DNA of 58,538 nt, from the NCBI GenBank assembly GCA_020348925.1, contig CP070758.1, forward strand, positions 4,132,948 through 4,191,485, given 5' to 3'. Of the stretch, positions 24,113 through 33,095 are shown piece after piece; position 1 is the stretch's first letter; the number at the start of each line of letters is the position of its first letter. The position numbers and the translations under genes are program-made. A model generated the notes under the pieces. It had not been told where the DNA came from. It did not search any database and was given only the letters and a program-made list of their open reading frames with translations. This DNA is from Gemmatimonadota bacterium. GTDB lineage: Bacteria > JBHIER01 > G020348925.

Positions 24113-24805
24113 TCAATGTAACCTATTTTCAAAAAACAATTTCCCCAGATAAAAAGCCTCGTTCAGTTGCAGGAGATGACCTTTTACTCTCTGATTTTCC
24201 TTTTGCCATTCAGTAAAATGATGCTCGGAGGAGAAAAAATTGATGTTTTTGCACAGCGATGTTGCTGCACAACACGAATACTCCAAATCACACCACACTA
24301 CTGTACTCTCAGGTTTCAAGAAGGTTATCTTCTTGTCCTCGATTTCTATTTCAATGCTCTCACCACAATGGTGACATTTTGAATCAATAGAAACATCGCA
24401 CTGAAACATGAATGGAACTCCCAAGGCATCGATAGCACACATCGTATAGATTTTTCCATATCCTTCTCTTTTCAGAGTAACAGTATGAGATGTTTCGGAG
24501 CCAGAAAAAGGGTATGCGGCAGCTATGGTTTTTTCATTTTCGTCCAGATGGATGACATCATATTGATCCAGTTTCTTCAAAATGGCATCCATCTTCTCAT
24601 CTTGATATTGGGTAAATGCTTTTTTTATCTCATCAATAGATGGTATTCTTCCCAAAACAGGTGACTGGGTCAATATAAATCTTTTAACGTCGTTTTCCTC
24701 AGGTGAGAGCGTTTTCCCGAACTTCGCTTCCATGTTTTCAACACAACATGCTTCTTCAAAAATATTTTTTGTCCTTTCTGTAGCTTCAGGTTTTATTGCA
24801 GACAT
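24113..24805 (-). CDS. Alkylmercury lyase (MerB) family protein
   Basis: 230 residues. C123 and D126 in YTMCAIDALGVPFM and C185 in SLCKNINFFSSEHH match the spacing of MerB catalytic residues C96, D99 and C159, and CHHCG (144-147) lies near MerB C117. MerB breaks carbon-mercury bonds; the N-terminal helical domain is shorter than in classical MerB but present. Unlike mer operons there is no MerA, MerR or MerT in the window. Some MerB-like proteins have no proven mercury function. The catalytic trio is intact, so organometal cleavage is plausible. Confidence 0.75.
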   Translation of the reverse strand: MSAIKPEATERTKNIFEEACCVENMEAKFGKTLSPEENDVKRFILTQSPVLGRIPSIDEIKKAFTQYQDEKMDAILKKLDQYDVIHLDENEKTIAAAYPFSGSETSHTVTLKREGYGKIYTMCAIDALGVPFMFQCDVSIDSKCHHCGESIEIEIEDKKITFLKPESTVVWCDLEYSCCAATSLCKNINFFSSEHHFTEWQKENQRVKGHLLQLNEAFYLGKLFFENRLH

Positions 24806-25001
24806 GGTAGAACCATTCCTCCTTGAAAGATGTTCGTCCTCTGTTCACAGCACTATGGACCAATTCTTAATGCTTAACGAAATTGAAGTATACCTCGTCC
24901 CTCAATGTATCTTTCTTCGCTGTCTCTGAAATCCAAAAAGTATTTAAACTCCCCAAGAAAGATTCTGCAACGGTTTTGGGATCTTTTTCACTGAGAGGAA
25001 A

Positions 25002-25280
25002 TTACTCTCTGTTCTTCATCCTCCCTTGAACTTCCTGAAACTGTGATCGCACCCGACAACCGGCTAAAGACATGACAATAGACTGGACGATCCCAATTTC
25101 ATCATCAGTAATGCCTTCCTTCTTGGCTACACCAAGATAGTGTTCCATTCAAGGATAACAGCCGACTGCCATTGCCGCAGCAAGATGGAACAAGAGTGTC
25201 ATATTGGGATCTAATACATCGTTGTTTCGTGCCGAAGCCTGAAATTCATCAAACGCCCTCTCTTGTTTTCTGGGAAGCAT
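25002..25280 (-). CDS. AhpD-like carboxymuconolactone-decarboxylase-family selenoprotein (UGA at 25149-25151)
   Basis: 92 residues if the TGA at 25149-25151 is read as Sec. ATG at 25280 follows AAGGAGGGGGAT. The first part, LFHLAAAMAVGCYP, ends at the UGA. Beyond it the same frame continues MEHYLGVAKKEGITDDEIG...VMSLAGCRVRSQF to TAA at 25002-25004. The C-x-x-U motif (C41, U44) replaces the C-x-x-C redox site of AhpD-like peroxidase-linked proteins, where Sec substitution is known in some. The reading frame is intact except for this codon, and both halves match one small domain, so a selenoprotein is more likely than a pseudogene. A hairpin lies 12 bases downstream. Confidence 0.82.
25121..25151 (-). 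promoter_or_regulatory. Selenocysteine UGA plus SECIS-like hairpin in the AhpD-like gene
   Basis: After the UGA (25149-25151) there are 11 bases, then TCTTGG (25132-25137) pairing with CCAAGA (25121-25126) around the loop TGTAG, giving GGUGUAGCC at the tip. UGA-to-stem distance is like that of characterised bacterial SECIS elements. Confidence 0.65.
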
Positions 25281-25435
25281 ATCCCCCTCCTTTCTTGACG
25301 TCATTTTATACCTTTTGACCAACTGCTTCTTATGGTGAGTCATTACGAAATATCCTGAAAGAACTGCCAATATATATGGTGTGACACGTTTGTAGAATTG
25401 AGCCGTGCTTTGTTCAAGCTCCTTTCCGTTCTTGT

Positions 25436-25738
25436 CTATTTGTTGACACAAAAAGGTGCTACTTGTGTCCGGTAAATATCAATCTTTTTCCACACATTCC
25501 CGATAATATAGGGCTCTTCTTTCAGCCATTGTTGCTCAAGCTCGTCCCGAGTAGGAAATTCACAAACAATCATCGAGCCGATCATCACCCCATCATCGTT
25601 CAAGATACCGGCCGCATATAACCATTTGCCACTGTCGAACATTTCCTTGGCTGTTTTCAGATGATCCTCACGAACCGCCAATCTTCGCTGCAATGCCCCT
25701 TCATCAGTATCATCATAAGCTATAACGATAAATTGCAT
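25436..25738 (-). CDS. YciI-family protein
   Basis: 100 residues. The ferredoxin-like YciI pattern is visible: MQFIVIAYDDTDEGALQRRL, VREDHLKTAKEMFDSGKWL, FPTRDELEQQWLKEEPYI. YciI-like proteins are often dehalogenase-like or dimeric enzymes with unknown roles. It lies 155 bases upstream of the AhpD-like gene on the same strand. Confidence 0.85.
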   Translation of the reverse strand: MQFIVIAYDDTDEGALQRRLAVREDHLKTAKEMFDSGKWLYAAGILNDDGVMIGSMIVCEFPTRDELEQQWLKEEPYIIGNVWKKIDIYRTQVAPFCVNK

Positions 25739-25923
25739 GTTTAACCTCCCCGGCTAAAAGTTATCGTACAATCAATCTTGGCATAACTTACCCCCACCTA
25801 CTGTCACTTGGTTTCTAAATGAGAGCTTTTCATCTGTCACTTATGGCATAAAACAGAGTTGTACAGCTATCTCACTACAAACGAAATCACAATTGGCTCA
25901 GAGCATCACACATCGTCTCTGCA

Positions 25924-26967
25924 TCACTCAAACTCTCTCATTGCCTCCAATAATGCCTTCTCCACCGGCTTATCACCCATCCAGTGGCCGGCTCTTTCGG
26001 CAATAATGAGCTTTGATTTGGGCAGTTTCTGATGCAATCGATACGCACTAATACAGGGACAGACCATATCGTACCGTCCGTTCACAATTATGGTGGGAAT
26101 ATCTTTAATTTTATTCGTATCACTCAGCAATTGACCTTCTCCGAGAAAACAGTTGTTGGTCATGTAGTAATTTTCCAGAAGTGCAAAGGCATAGATGCTA
26201 TCCATCACAGCTTCGACTCCAAGATACTCATCAATATACTCATCCGTCGTCTCGAGTGCACCAACCTTGAACTCATATCGTGTCCAAAGTTTACTGTATT
26301 GCTCCCTGGTACTTGCATCTTCGCTCTGGATCAACTCCAAAAGGATTTCTGGAAGGGGTCGCTCGTCGTTCCTCCGCAACTCACCGAACAATTCGTCGTA
26401 TACTTCCGGGAAAAAAGGGCGTGTACCACCATGGTAAAAATGATCGATCTCCTCCTGTGTCGCAGTGAAGACGCCTCGCAGAATAAGACCCCCCACGTTG
26501 TCAGGATATGTCTCTGCATATGCCAGACCCAATGTCGTTCCCCAAGAGCCTCCAAAGAGAATTATCTTCTTAAGATTTAGATGTTTCCGAAGCCGTTCTA
26601 TATCTTGCACCAGATGTTGCGTCGTATTCTCGCGAACCTCGGCAAACGGCTTGGATTTTCCAGCGCCGCGCTGATCGTGGAGCACTATAAGAAATTTCTC
26701 GGGATTGAAAAAACGACGATATTTCGGAGAACACCCTGATCCAGGACCACCATGGAGGACGAAGACGGGCTTGCCGTCCGGGTTTCCGCAGAGCTCGTAG
26801 TAGATTTGATGAATATCCGAAACCTTGAGATAGTCAGTAAAGTACGGTTCTATCTTTGGCCAGAGTGCAATCTCTTCGCCTTCTTCGCAGATACTCTTCT
26901 CGGTAAAAACAAAGAGTCCCACGAAAATGAATAAAGTGAATAAAATAAAATATTTAATACGGCTCAT
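25924..26967 (-). CDS. Exported proline iminopeptidase-like alpha/beta hydrolase
   Basis: 347 residues from the ATG at 26967 (GAGAGGAAAG upstream); the protein opens with a signal peptide (MSRIKYFILFTLFIFVGLFV). Motifs: HGGPGSGCSPKYRRFF (oxyanion), DQRGAGKS, GGSWGTTLGLAYAE (nucleophile serine elbow) and AGHWM near the end (catalytic His). Proline iminopeptidases release N-terminal proline in the cytoplasm; the signal peptide here points to an exported homologue. Confidence 0.85.
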   Translation of the reverse strand: MSRIKYFILFTLFIFVGLFVFTEKSICEEGEEIALWPKIEPYFTDYLKVSDIHQIYYELCGNPDGKPVFVLHGGPGSGCSPKYRRFFNPEKFLIVLHDQRGAGKSKPFAEVRENTTQHLVQDIERLRKHLNLKKIILFGGSWGTTLGLAYAETYPDNVGGLILRGVFTATQEEIDHFYHGGTRPFFPEVYDELFGELRRNDERPLPEILLELIQSEDASTREQYSKLWTRYEFKVGALETTDEYIDEYLGVEAVMDSIYAFALLENYYMTNNCFLGEGQLLSDTNKIKDIPTIIVNGRYDMVCPCISAYRLHQKLPKSKLIIAERAGHWMGDKPVEKALLEAMREFE

Positions 26968-27316
26968 CGGTACTTTCCTCTCAATAAGGTTTTTAGAAAG
27001 ATTAGTATTTATACAGCGCAAAACCTCTTAGAATTTTTACTTCTTCATACATTAGACAAATTATCTTAATTTTTGTTACTTATAATTTTCAACCCTCATA
27101 AGATCTTATAAGAAAGGAAAGACTTAAAACCTACCCGGGGTGGTGTCAATAATGTTGTAATCAGGAATGCCAGGGGAGGGGTTGCTTTTAGATTCCCGAC
27201 CTTGCCTCCGCACGAACAAGCTTACGCTTGTACACATCTACTGGAAGTTGATAAATTACGAAAATGGTATGTTACATATAGGAATTAACAAATAACTAAA
27301 CATTTTCCTGCCGTCA
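26968..27316. other. Intergenic region, nothing recognised
   Basis: AT-rich spacer between two minus-strand genes. The central part, 27120-27230, is more GC-rich and includes AAGCTTACGCTTGTACAC-like short palindromic bits, but no promoter, terminator, RNA gene or repeat could be supported. Confidence 0.4.
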
Positions 27317-30300
27317 TTACTCAAGCTCTCCCATCAGTACCTCAACCGCCTTTTCGAGTTGTCGGTCCATACCTTCTGCTACATCACCCGGTTGCACCTC
27401 GACGATGTAGTCCGGTACGGCACCCACCTTCTCCATGTTGGCTATATTACCCTTTACGTACCAGCCCCGAAACGGAATACGGAACCAGGAGCCGTCAATC
27501 AGTGTGGTCCCGCCTGTGCTTATCACTTCCCCCGGAGTCGTCATACCCACCAGTTTCCCGCGCTCCAGAGTTTTGACAGCGTGGGAAAAAATTTCGGCGT
27601 TGCTGTACGAGTACTGGTTACACATGGCCACCATCGGCTTGCTCCAGGCGTAGAGGGGTCGCCGGGATTGAGGATACCCTTCCCTCCCACCACGAGGAAC
27701 AGTAATTGCGTGAGGTTTCGGTGACAATATGGCCAGCAGATAATCGGTCGTCCAGCCACCGCCGTTGTTCCGCACATCGACGACAAGTCCTTCCTTGCCA
27801 TGGGCGACCGAGTAAAGCTCCATCTCAAACCGTTCCAAGCTCGGAACGCCCATGCCGCGAATATGCAGGTACCCGATCTTTCCGTCGCTCTCTTTATCAA
27901 CCCAATCCTGCTTCTCCTTTACCCAGCGATCGTACTCTTTATTCATATATTCGCCATAATTGATGGGACGGACGACTACCCTTCGCTCCTGGCCATCTTT
28001 TCCCTTTACGTCAACCTGAACCTTCTCGCCAACCTTGTCAATGAGCTGTTCGTACAGATTCGTATTCCCCTCAAGCGGTATCCCGTCGACCGCCAGGATA
28101 ACTTCTCCGGGCTCCAGTCTCCTCCCCTCGTGATCGCAGGGCCCACGGGGGAGAACGGTCTCGATCCGTAATCCATTTCCAGTGTACGATTCATCGTAGG
28201 TCAACCCCAACAGGCCTGTTGTGATGGAAACTTCGGGATCAGGACCGTAAATCCCAAGATGAGAAGCGTTCAGCTCACCGATCATGAGTCGAACCACATC
28301 GTAGAAATCCTCTTGAGACTGAACTCGGGCGGCCATCGGACGATACTTCTCCTTGATCGCACCCCAATCAGCTCCATGAAATTTGGGATCGTAAAAGGAG
28401 TCGTTGAGTATTCTCCAGCCCTCGTCGAACATCTGCAGTCGCTCGGCCTGGTGATCGATGACGAGTCGGGCTGCATAGGCGTATCCTTTGCCGTCCTCGC
28501 CATCCTTGGAGATTGAGTGGAAGGTTCCGCCGCTCTTCATGTAATAGATCTTTTTGCCCTCAGCATCCCATTTTATGTACAAGGGATCCACTCCACCGTC
28601 GGTCAATTGTTTTAAATCCTCGCCGTCCCATTCGACCACCCAGAGATCATTCTTTCCCTCATTATTTGAAGAAAAGGCGAACATTTTGCCATCAGTCGAT
28701 ACGGCCAACTGCCCTTCCTCACCGGGCAGGGACGTGATACGCCGCAGACGCTTGTGTATATCTTCGAAGTCGATCCTCACTTCTATTTTTACTTCTTTCT
28801 TCTTCTCCCCATTTTCCTCTTCATCATCCTCTTTTTCATTTTCCTCTTCGTCCTCCCATTCCTCCTTTGTCATCTCGTCATCTTTGCGCTGGAGAAAGAC
28901 GAACCACGCATCCTCAGTATCGCCCAGACGTCGTGAGATGAACCCCAGCTTTCTTCCGTCCTCGGACCAGACCGGCCCGAAATCATTATCCGGGTGCTGC
29001 GTGATATTTACTGGTGCACCGCCGTCAGCAGGCATGATGAACACATCCTGGTTGAACTCTTCATCGTCCCGCGAGAAGGTGATCCATTTACTGTCAGGCG
29101 ACCATGTGAAGGTCGGCTCAGCCCATCCTTCCAGGATACGCTTTTCTCCACTTCCATCGCGATTCATGGTCCACATCTCTCCGTTGCCCCGAATAAAAGC
29201 GATCTTCTTCCCGTCAGGGGAGAACCGAGGCCCGTGGTCCTCTTCCTTCGAGTCGGTTAATTGGACGACATCTCGGTTTAAAGATTTCGAGAGTCGTTTT
29301 TCATCGGGATCAGTTGAATAGGCAAGATAAATATCACGGTTCCCGTTCCGGTCGGAGACAAAAGCAAGGGTGTCCCCGTGAGGTGCCCAGCCGATGTCAT
29401 AATCCCGAGCAGGATTGTCTGTAATTCTCATGGCCTTCGTGCTTTCATCTTCATCCATTTTCGTGACAAAAATCTCACCCCGGATGACGAAAGCGGCCTC
29501 CTTCTCGTCATGTGATACTTCCATTTCCGTGGCTTTACTGGAAAATGTCGTGCGCTCGATTGGATTGGCTTTTTGGTCGCTGGCCGCGAAGATCTCGACT
29601 TTCCTTGGATCATGTTCTCCTGTTTTCAAAGTCCAGATGTCAGCACTCTGTTCATAGGCAATGACGCTGCCGTTTCGAGAAATTGAAGAAAACCGTACTC
29701 CATCCTCTTTGTGATAAGTCATTTGTCTTTTACTCGATCCATCGATGTCCGTTTGCCAGATATTAAAGGTTCCAGTTTCATCAGAAACATAGTAGATGGT
29801 TCGGCTGTCGCTGCCCCACATGGGCCAGTGGTCGTAGCCATTGTGATTTGTGAGCTGTCTGTACCTTTTCGTTTTGAAATTATAGAGCCAGACATCCATT
29901 TGCCCGCTGCCCCGGTAATTTTTGCGCCACCATCGATCCCGACCGCGCACAAAGGCCAACCACTCATTGTCCGGTGAGACCTTGCCCTCGTCCATGTATT
30001 CCGAAACCACTTTTATCGGTGTCCCTCCATCCCGATCGACCTGCCACAGAACGGGGAGCCGGTGATAGACAAAATTTCTCCACGAGGCAAAGATGAGTCC
30101 ACGACCGTCCGGCCACCAGTCGCACACATAATCGCTGTTGGAGAAATGGGTCAGCTGCTCAGGCTGACCGCCCCGGACGTCCATGACGAAGATGTCATCG
30201 TTGCCATTGCGGTTTGATGAAAAGGCGATCTCCTGACCGTCCGGCGACCAGATCGGAAATTTGTCGTAGGCCTCATGAACCGTAATCCGCGTCCCCCACC

Positions 30301-30469
30301 CTCCATCAATGGGCACCGTCCACAGATCCCCGGCATAGGAGAAGGCCAGGGTGTTCCCATCCGGCGAGGGCGCCGGATACCGCCCCATGACAATCGGATC
30401 AGCCCCGAAGCAAGGGATATTTAAAAGGATTGCTGTGATAGAAAAGAATAGAATAAACCGAAAGTTCAT
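27317..30469 (-). CDS. Tricorn protease homologue, S41-family peptidase with beta-propeller domains
   Basis: 1050 residues. ATG at 30469 is spaced correctly from GAGGAGG. Signal peptide at 1-23. Residues about 25-680 contain many WD-like repeats of the type WSPDGQEIAFSSNRNGNDDI (tricorn propellers). Near 545-575 a strongly charged stretch of Glu and Lys interrupts the second propeller. A core helical domain and PDZ domain (LEPGEVILAVDGIPLEG) follow, then the S41 catalytic domain: VDVRNNGGGWTTDYLL and YSNAEIF, with S956 as likely nucleophile. Tricorn trims peptides to short products; bacterial exported homologues process periplasmic peptides. The length is normal for the family. Confidence 0.88.
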   Translation of the reverse strand: MNFRFILFFSITAILLNIPCFGADPIVMGRYPAPSPDGNTLAFSYAGDLWTVPIDGGWGTRITVHEAYDKFPIWSPDGQEIAFSSNRNGNDDIFVMDVRGGQPEQLTHFSNSDYVCDWWPDGRGLIFASWRNFVYHRLPVLWQVDRDGGTPIKVVSEYMDEGKVSPDNEWLAFVRGRDRWWRKNYRGSGQMDVWLYNFKTKRYRQLTNHNGYDHWPMWGSDSRTIYYVSDETGTFNIWQTDIDGSSKRQMTYHKEDGVRFSSISRNGSVIAYEQSADIWTLKTGEHDPRKVEIFAASDQKANPIERTTFSSKATEMEVSHDEKEAAFVIRGEIFVTKMDEDESTKAMRITDNPARDYDIGWAPHGDTLAFVSDRNGNRDIYLAYSTDPDEKRLSKSLNRDVVQLTDSKEEDHGPRFSPDGKKIAFIRGNGEMWTMNRDGSGEKRILEGWAEPTFTWSPDSKWITFSRDDEEFNQDVFIMPADGGAPVNITQHPDNDFGPVWSEDGRKLGFISRRLGDTEDAWFVFLQRKDDEMTKEEWEDEEENEKEDDEEENGEKKKEVKIEVRIDFEDIHKRLRRITSLPGEEGQLAVSTDGKMFAFSSNNEGKNDLWVVEWDGEDLKQLTDGGVDPLYIKWDAEGKKIYYMKSGGTFHSISKDGEDGKGYAYAARLVIDHQAERLQMFDEGWRILNDSFYDPKFHGADWGAIKEKYRPMAARVQSQEDFYDVVRLMIGELNASHLGIYGPDPEVSITTGLLGLTYDESYTGNGLRIETVLPRGPCDHEGRRLEPGEVILAVDGIPLEGNTNLYEQLIDKVGEKVQVDVKGKDGQERRVVVRPINYGEYMNKEYDRWVKEKQDWVDKESDGKIGYLHIRGMGVPSLERFEMELYSVAHGKEGLVVDVRNNGGGWTTDYLLAILSPKPHAITVPRGGREGYPQSRRPLYAWSKPMVAMCNQYSYSNAEIFSHAVKTLERGKLVGMTTPGEVISTGGTTLIDGSWFRIPFRGWYVKGNIANMEKVGAVPDYIVEVQPGDVAEGMDRQLEKAVEVLMGELE

Positions 30470-30702
30470 CACACCCTCCTCTTCAAAATAGTATTATCCA
30501 GAGTTACTGCTTCATCGGATTATCTGACTGCTTGTGCTGATATCATCACGTAAGCGGGCAACTCCAATATTAGGTTTGGATTATATGGCGGGAAAGACGT
30601 TGCACTCCAAACCCTAAGTGCCAAATCATAGATCGGTTTGTAACGGATGGGAGTGCAACTCCCACCAGAGCAATGCACCCCAATATAAACATGGCGTATA
30701 TT

Positions 30703-31113
30703 CTATAATCCTGCAAATATCAAATAAACCCAATTCGCCAAGATCGTTCCAACCAGGAGAATACGGATGACAGGTTTGGCATCGTCGAACTGAACCACCT
30801 GAATCCGTCTGTTTGCTATATGCAATACAAATGCACTCAATGCCCAAACACCAACAGCAAAACTGACAAGGACGAAGAGCGGATTAACGAGAAAAGCGCC
30901 CACAATGTTGAATTGACTTAAGAGAATGCCGCTACGCGTTGTTCCGCAAGTCGGACAGGGAAGCCCGGTGACACGATGAAAGGGACAACGGGGCAAGAGT
31001 GCAGTCAGCTCTGATAAAAACCGGGCACCGACAAAACAGAAGACGCCAATTCCACCGTAGACCAGCCCCAGGTCCAAATCACCTTTTTCTTTCTGAACAA
31101 CTCTGATTTTCAT
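30703..31113 (-). CDS. DUF2752-domain membrane protein
   Basis: 136 residues. The motif GLPCPTCGTTRS between hydrophobic segments identifies the DUF2752 family, small membrane proteins of unknown function. Three hydrophobic spans are visible. It lies next to the zinc-ribbon/YIP1 genes, and the gap 30473-30702 on its other side contains no recognised gene. Confidence 0.8.
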   Translation of the reverse strand: MKIRVVQKEKGDLDLGLVYGGIGVFCFVGARFLSELTALLPRCPFHRVTGLPCPTCGTTRSGILLSQFNIVGAFLVNPLFVLVSFAVGVWALSAFVLHIANRRIQVVQFDDAKPVIRILLVGTILANWVYLIFAGL

Positions 31114-31259
31114 ACAATGAATGAAGAATCTTTTTTAATATCCAGCTTGGTTTATTTATAAAATTGGTCAGAAATAATTTAACATATTTCTTTAATCTGA
31201 CTTATGAAAGCTATTCGCCTTGAATTCCGTTCGTTTATGTTTTCAACAGTAACCCTGCC

Positions 31260-31370
31260 TGTCATTCCGGGTTTATCCCGGAATCTCCTTAGTAGAGAGG
31301 AAATTGAGCCAACCGAGAAGATTCCGGCACGGAGTTTACCCCGTATTCTATTACGGTGGCCGGAATGACA
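31260..31370. repeat. Inverted-repeat element with TGTCATTC ends (copy 3)
   Basis: TGTCATTCCGG and CCGGAATGACA are perfect 11-base inverted ends of a 111-bp unit. An internal GGGTTTATCCCGGAATC segment gives a further short hairpin. It sits in the DUF2752-to-YIP1 spacer. Confidence 0.75.
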
Positions 31371-31405
31371 GCTTGTGATTAAAGCAAAGTAGAGACTCGT
31401 ACCTA

Positions 31406-32152
31406 TTAATAGCCGCCCCGAAAGCTCGACATGAAGACCATGATGCCGAAAAACGTCAATCCGCAACAGAGGATGGCCGGCAGGAATACGGCCAACACAG
31501 CTCGTCCTGTTGTTGTCTCGTGTGCTTCCCTGAGTCCGATGACCTGCAGCACAAGATTCCAGATGCCCCCAACAAATCCACCACAAAAAGGGACGATACC
31601 CCATAACTGGGCACTGGAAGCATAACATACAACCCTGAATGTCGTTTCAAAGCCTCGATTGGCTCCACCAACGATGAGCAGGCAGACGTGCAGGATACCA
31701 CTGGCGATGAATAATCCGGCGACGACAAGCGCCGGTGAGATGAAAAACAGAAACGTCATCCCGGCCATCTGGGTCCCCATATACCCGAAACCACCTCGAT
31801 CCATAAAGGACGGCATAAAGACCGACATGCCTTGCCACATGAGGGCAAAGAGCAAACCGATTTCACACACAATAAAGCCATATAAGAGAGGTCCACCCAA
31901 GCCACCTTCTCTCTGCATGCCGGAGTAAAATTTCACAGGATTGAAGAGCACCTGCATCAAAGTATCTATAAATGCTCTTACAAATCCCAGATTTTCCCTG
32001 TCATCCCACGGTGAATTATACGAGATCACCTCCTCTGCCTGAATGGTCTCATCACCCTCAACAGTGGCCAGACTTGCAGCACAATAGGGACAATAGTGAC
32101 CTTCACCAACATGAGGTACAGTTTTACCACACTCCGGACACCGCACTTCCAT
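31406..32152 (-). CDS. YIP1-family membrane protein with N-terminal zinc ribbon (paralogue 1)
   Basis: 248 residues from the ATG at 32152 (AAGGAGAAGAT upstream). Residues 4-23 carry CPECGK...CPYCAAS, a zinc-ribbon. SPWDDRENLGFVRAFIDT precedes about five membrane spans, with FETTFRVVCYASSAQLWGIV and IGLREAHETTTGRAVLAV as the YIP1-type conserved blocks. Function in bacteria is unknown. One of three tandem paralogues. Confidence 0.8.
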   Translation of the reverse strand: MEVRCPECGKTVPHVGEGHYCPYCAASLATVEGDETIQAEEVISYNSPWDDRENLGFVRAFIDTLMQVLFNPVKFYSGMQREGGLGGPLLYGFIVCEIGLLFALMWQGMSVFMPSFMDRGGFGYMGTQMAGMTFLFFISPALVVAGLFIASGILHVCLLIVGGANRGFETTFRVVCYASSAQLWGIVPFCGGFVGGIWNLVLQVIGLREAHETTTGRAVLAVFLPAILCCGLTFFGIMVFMSSFRGGY

Positions 32153-32198
32153 ATCTTCTCCTTTCACGATGTGTTGCTAAATGTATTTCTCTACTTTT

Positions 32199-32930
32199 CT
32201 AATCGATAACATGCGGCAATGCTATAAGAAGAATGAGAGCGATACATCCACAGCAGAAGATGGCCGGTAGCAGCACCGCTAAGGCTGCTCTTTCAGTTGA
32301 GATTTCGTGTGTCTCTCTGATGCCTATTATAGTCAATACCAGATTCCAGATGAGACCGACACACCAGCCACAGCAGGGAATGATTTCCAAAAGATCAGTG
32401 CTTGAAGCATAGCAAACAACTCGAAACGTTGTCTCGAAGCTTTTCTGTGCCCCCCCAACAATGAACAAACACACATGAAGAATGGCACTGAAAATGAACA
32501 GCACGGCCAATACAATAGCCGGAGAGGCGAAAATGAAAAACGTAATCCCTGCCGCCTCACCCACAAAATCGCCGAAACCATTCTGATCCACAAAGGGAGG
32601 GACAAAGACCGACATCCCTTCCCACATGAGGGAGAAGAGAAATCCGATCTCGCCCAAAATAAAACCGTATAAGAGCGGACCGGCCAGTCCACCTTCTCGA
32701 GGCATCTTTGAAAAAAAATGGACAGGACGAAACATCACCTGTTTCCAGGTTTCAACCAGTGCATTAAAAAATCCCTGTTTTTCTCTATCGTCCCATGGGG
32801 AAGAGTATTCCTTGTTTTGACCGGATGCACTTTCCCTTTTCCCGGAAGGGTTCCCTCCACAATGTGGACACGTATTATCTTCTCCTCCTTCCGAAAAGGA
32901 TCTTCCGCACTGCGGACATTGTTCTTCCAT
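32199..32930 (-). CDS. YIP1-family membrane protein with N-terminal zinc ribbon (paralogue 2)
   Basis: 243 residues. CPQCGRSF...CPHCGG zinc ribbon, then SSPWDDREKQGFFNALVET and the same membrane core (FETTFRVVCYASSTDLLEII, IGIRETHEISTERAALAV). Ribosome site AAGGAGAAAGT. Closest to paralogue 1 by the shared blocks; separated from it by about 45 bases. Confidence 0.8.
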   Translation of the reverse strand: MEEQCPQCGRSFSEGGEDNTCPHCGGNPSGKRESASGQNKEYSSPWDDREKQGFFNALVETWKQVMFRPVHFFSKMPREGGLAGPLLYGFILGEIGFLFSLMWEGMSVFVPPFVDQNGFGDFVGEAAGITFFIFASPAIVLAVLFIFSAILHVCLFIVGGAQKSFETTFRVVCYASSTDLLEIIPCCGWCVGLIWNLVLTIIGIRETHEISTERAALAVLLPAIFCCGCIALILLIALPHVID

Positions 32931-33095
32931 ACTTTCTCCTTAATAGAATTTGCGGCTCTTCACACTTCCGATATGGATATAAAACTCTATACTGCGTTAT
33001 AATAAAACAGAATGTCCAATGAAGCTCTATGATTCTCTCATAGGTTTATACCAAGACTGTCCTTATTAGACACACTCACGATTGATGTGTTTCGA

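Noticed and set aside
25149-25451. A separate 100-residue protein from 25451 ending at the TGA
   Set aside because: Its N-terminal half has no family similarity and overlaps the YciI end; the real start at 25280 has a strong ribosome site and the product continues past the TGA.
30600-30700. Perfect palindrome TGGGAGT-GCA-ACTCCCA near 30648 as a regulatory operator
   Set aside because: A single short palindrome without a linked regulator or promoter; could be chance.
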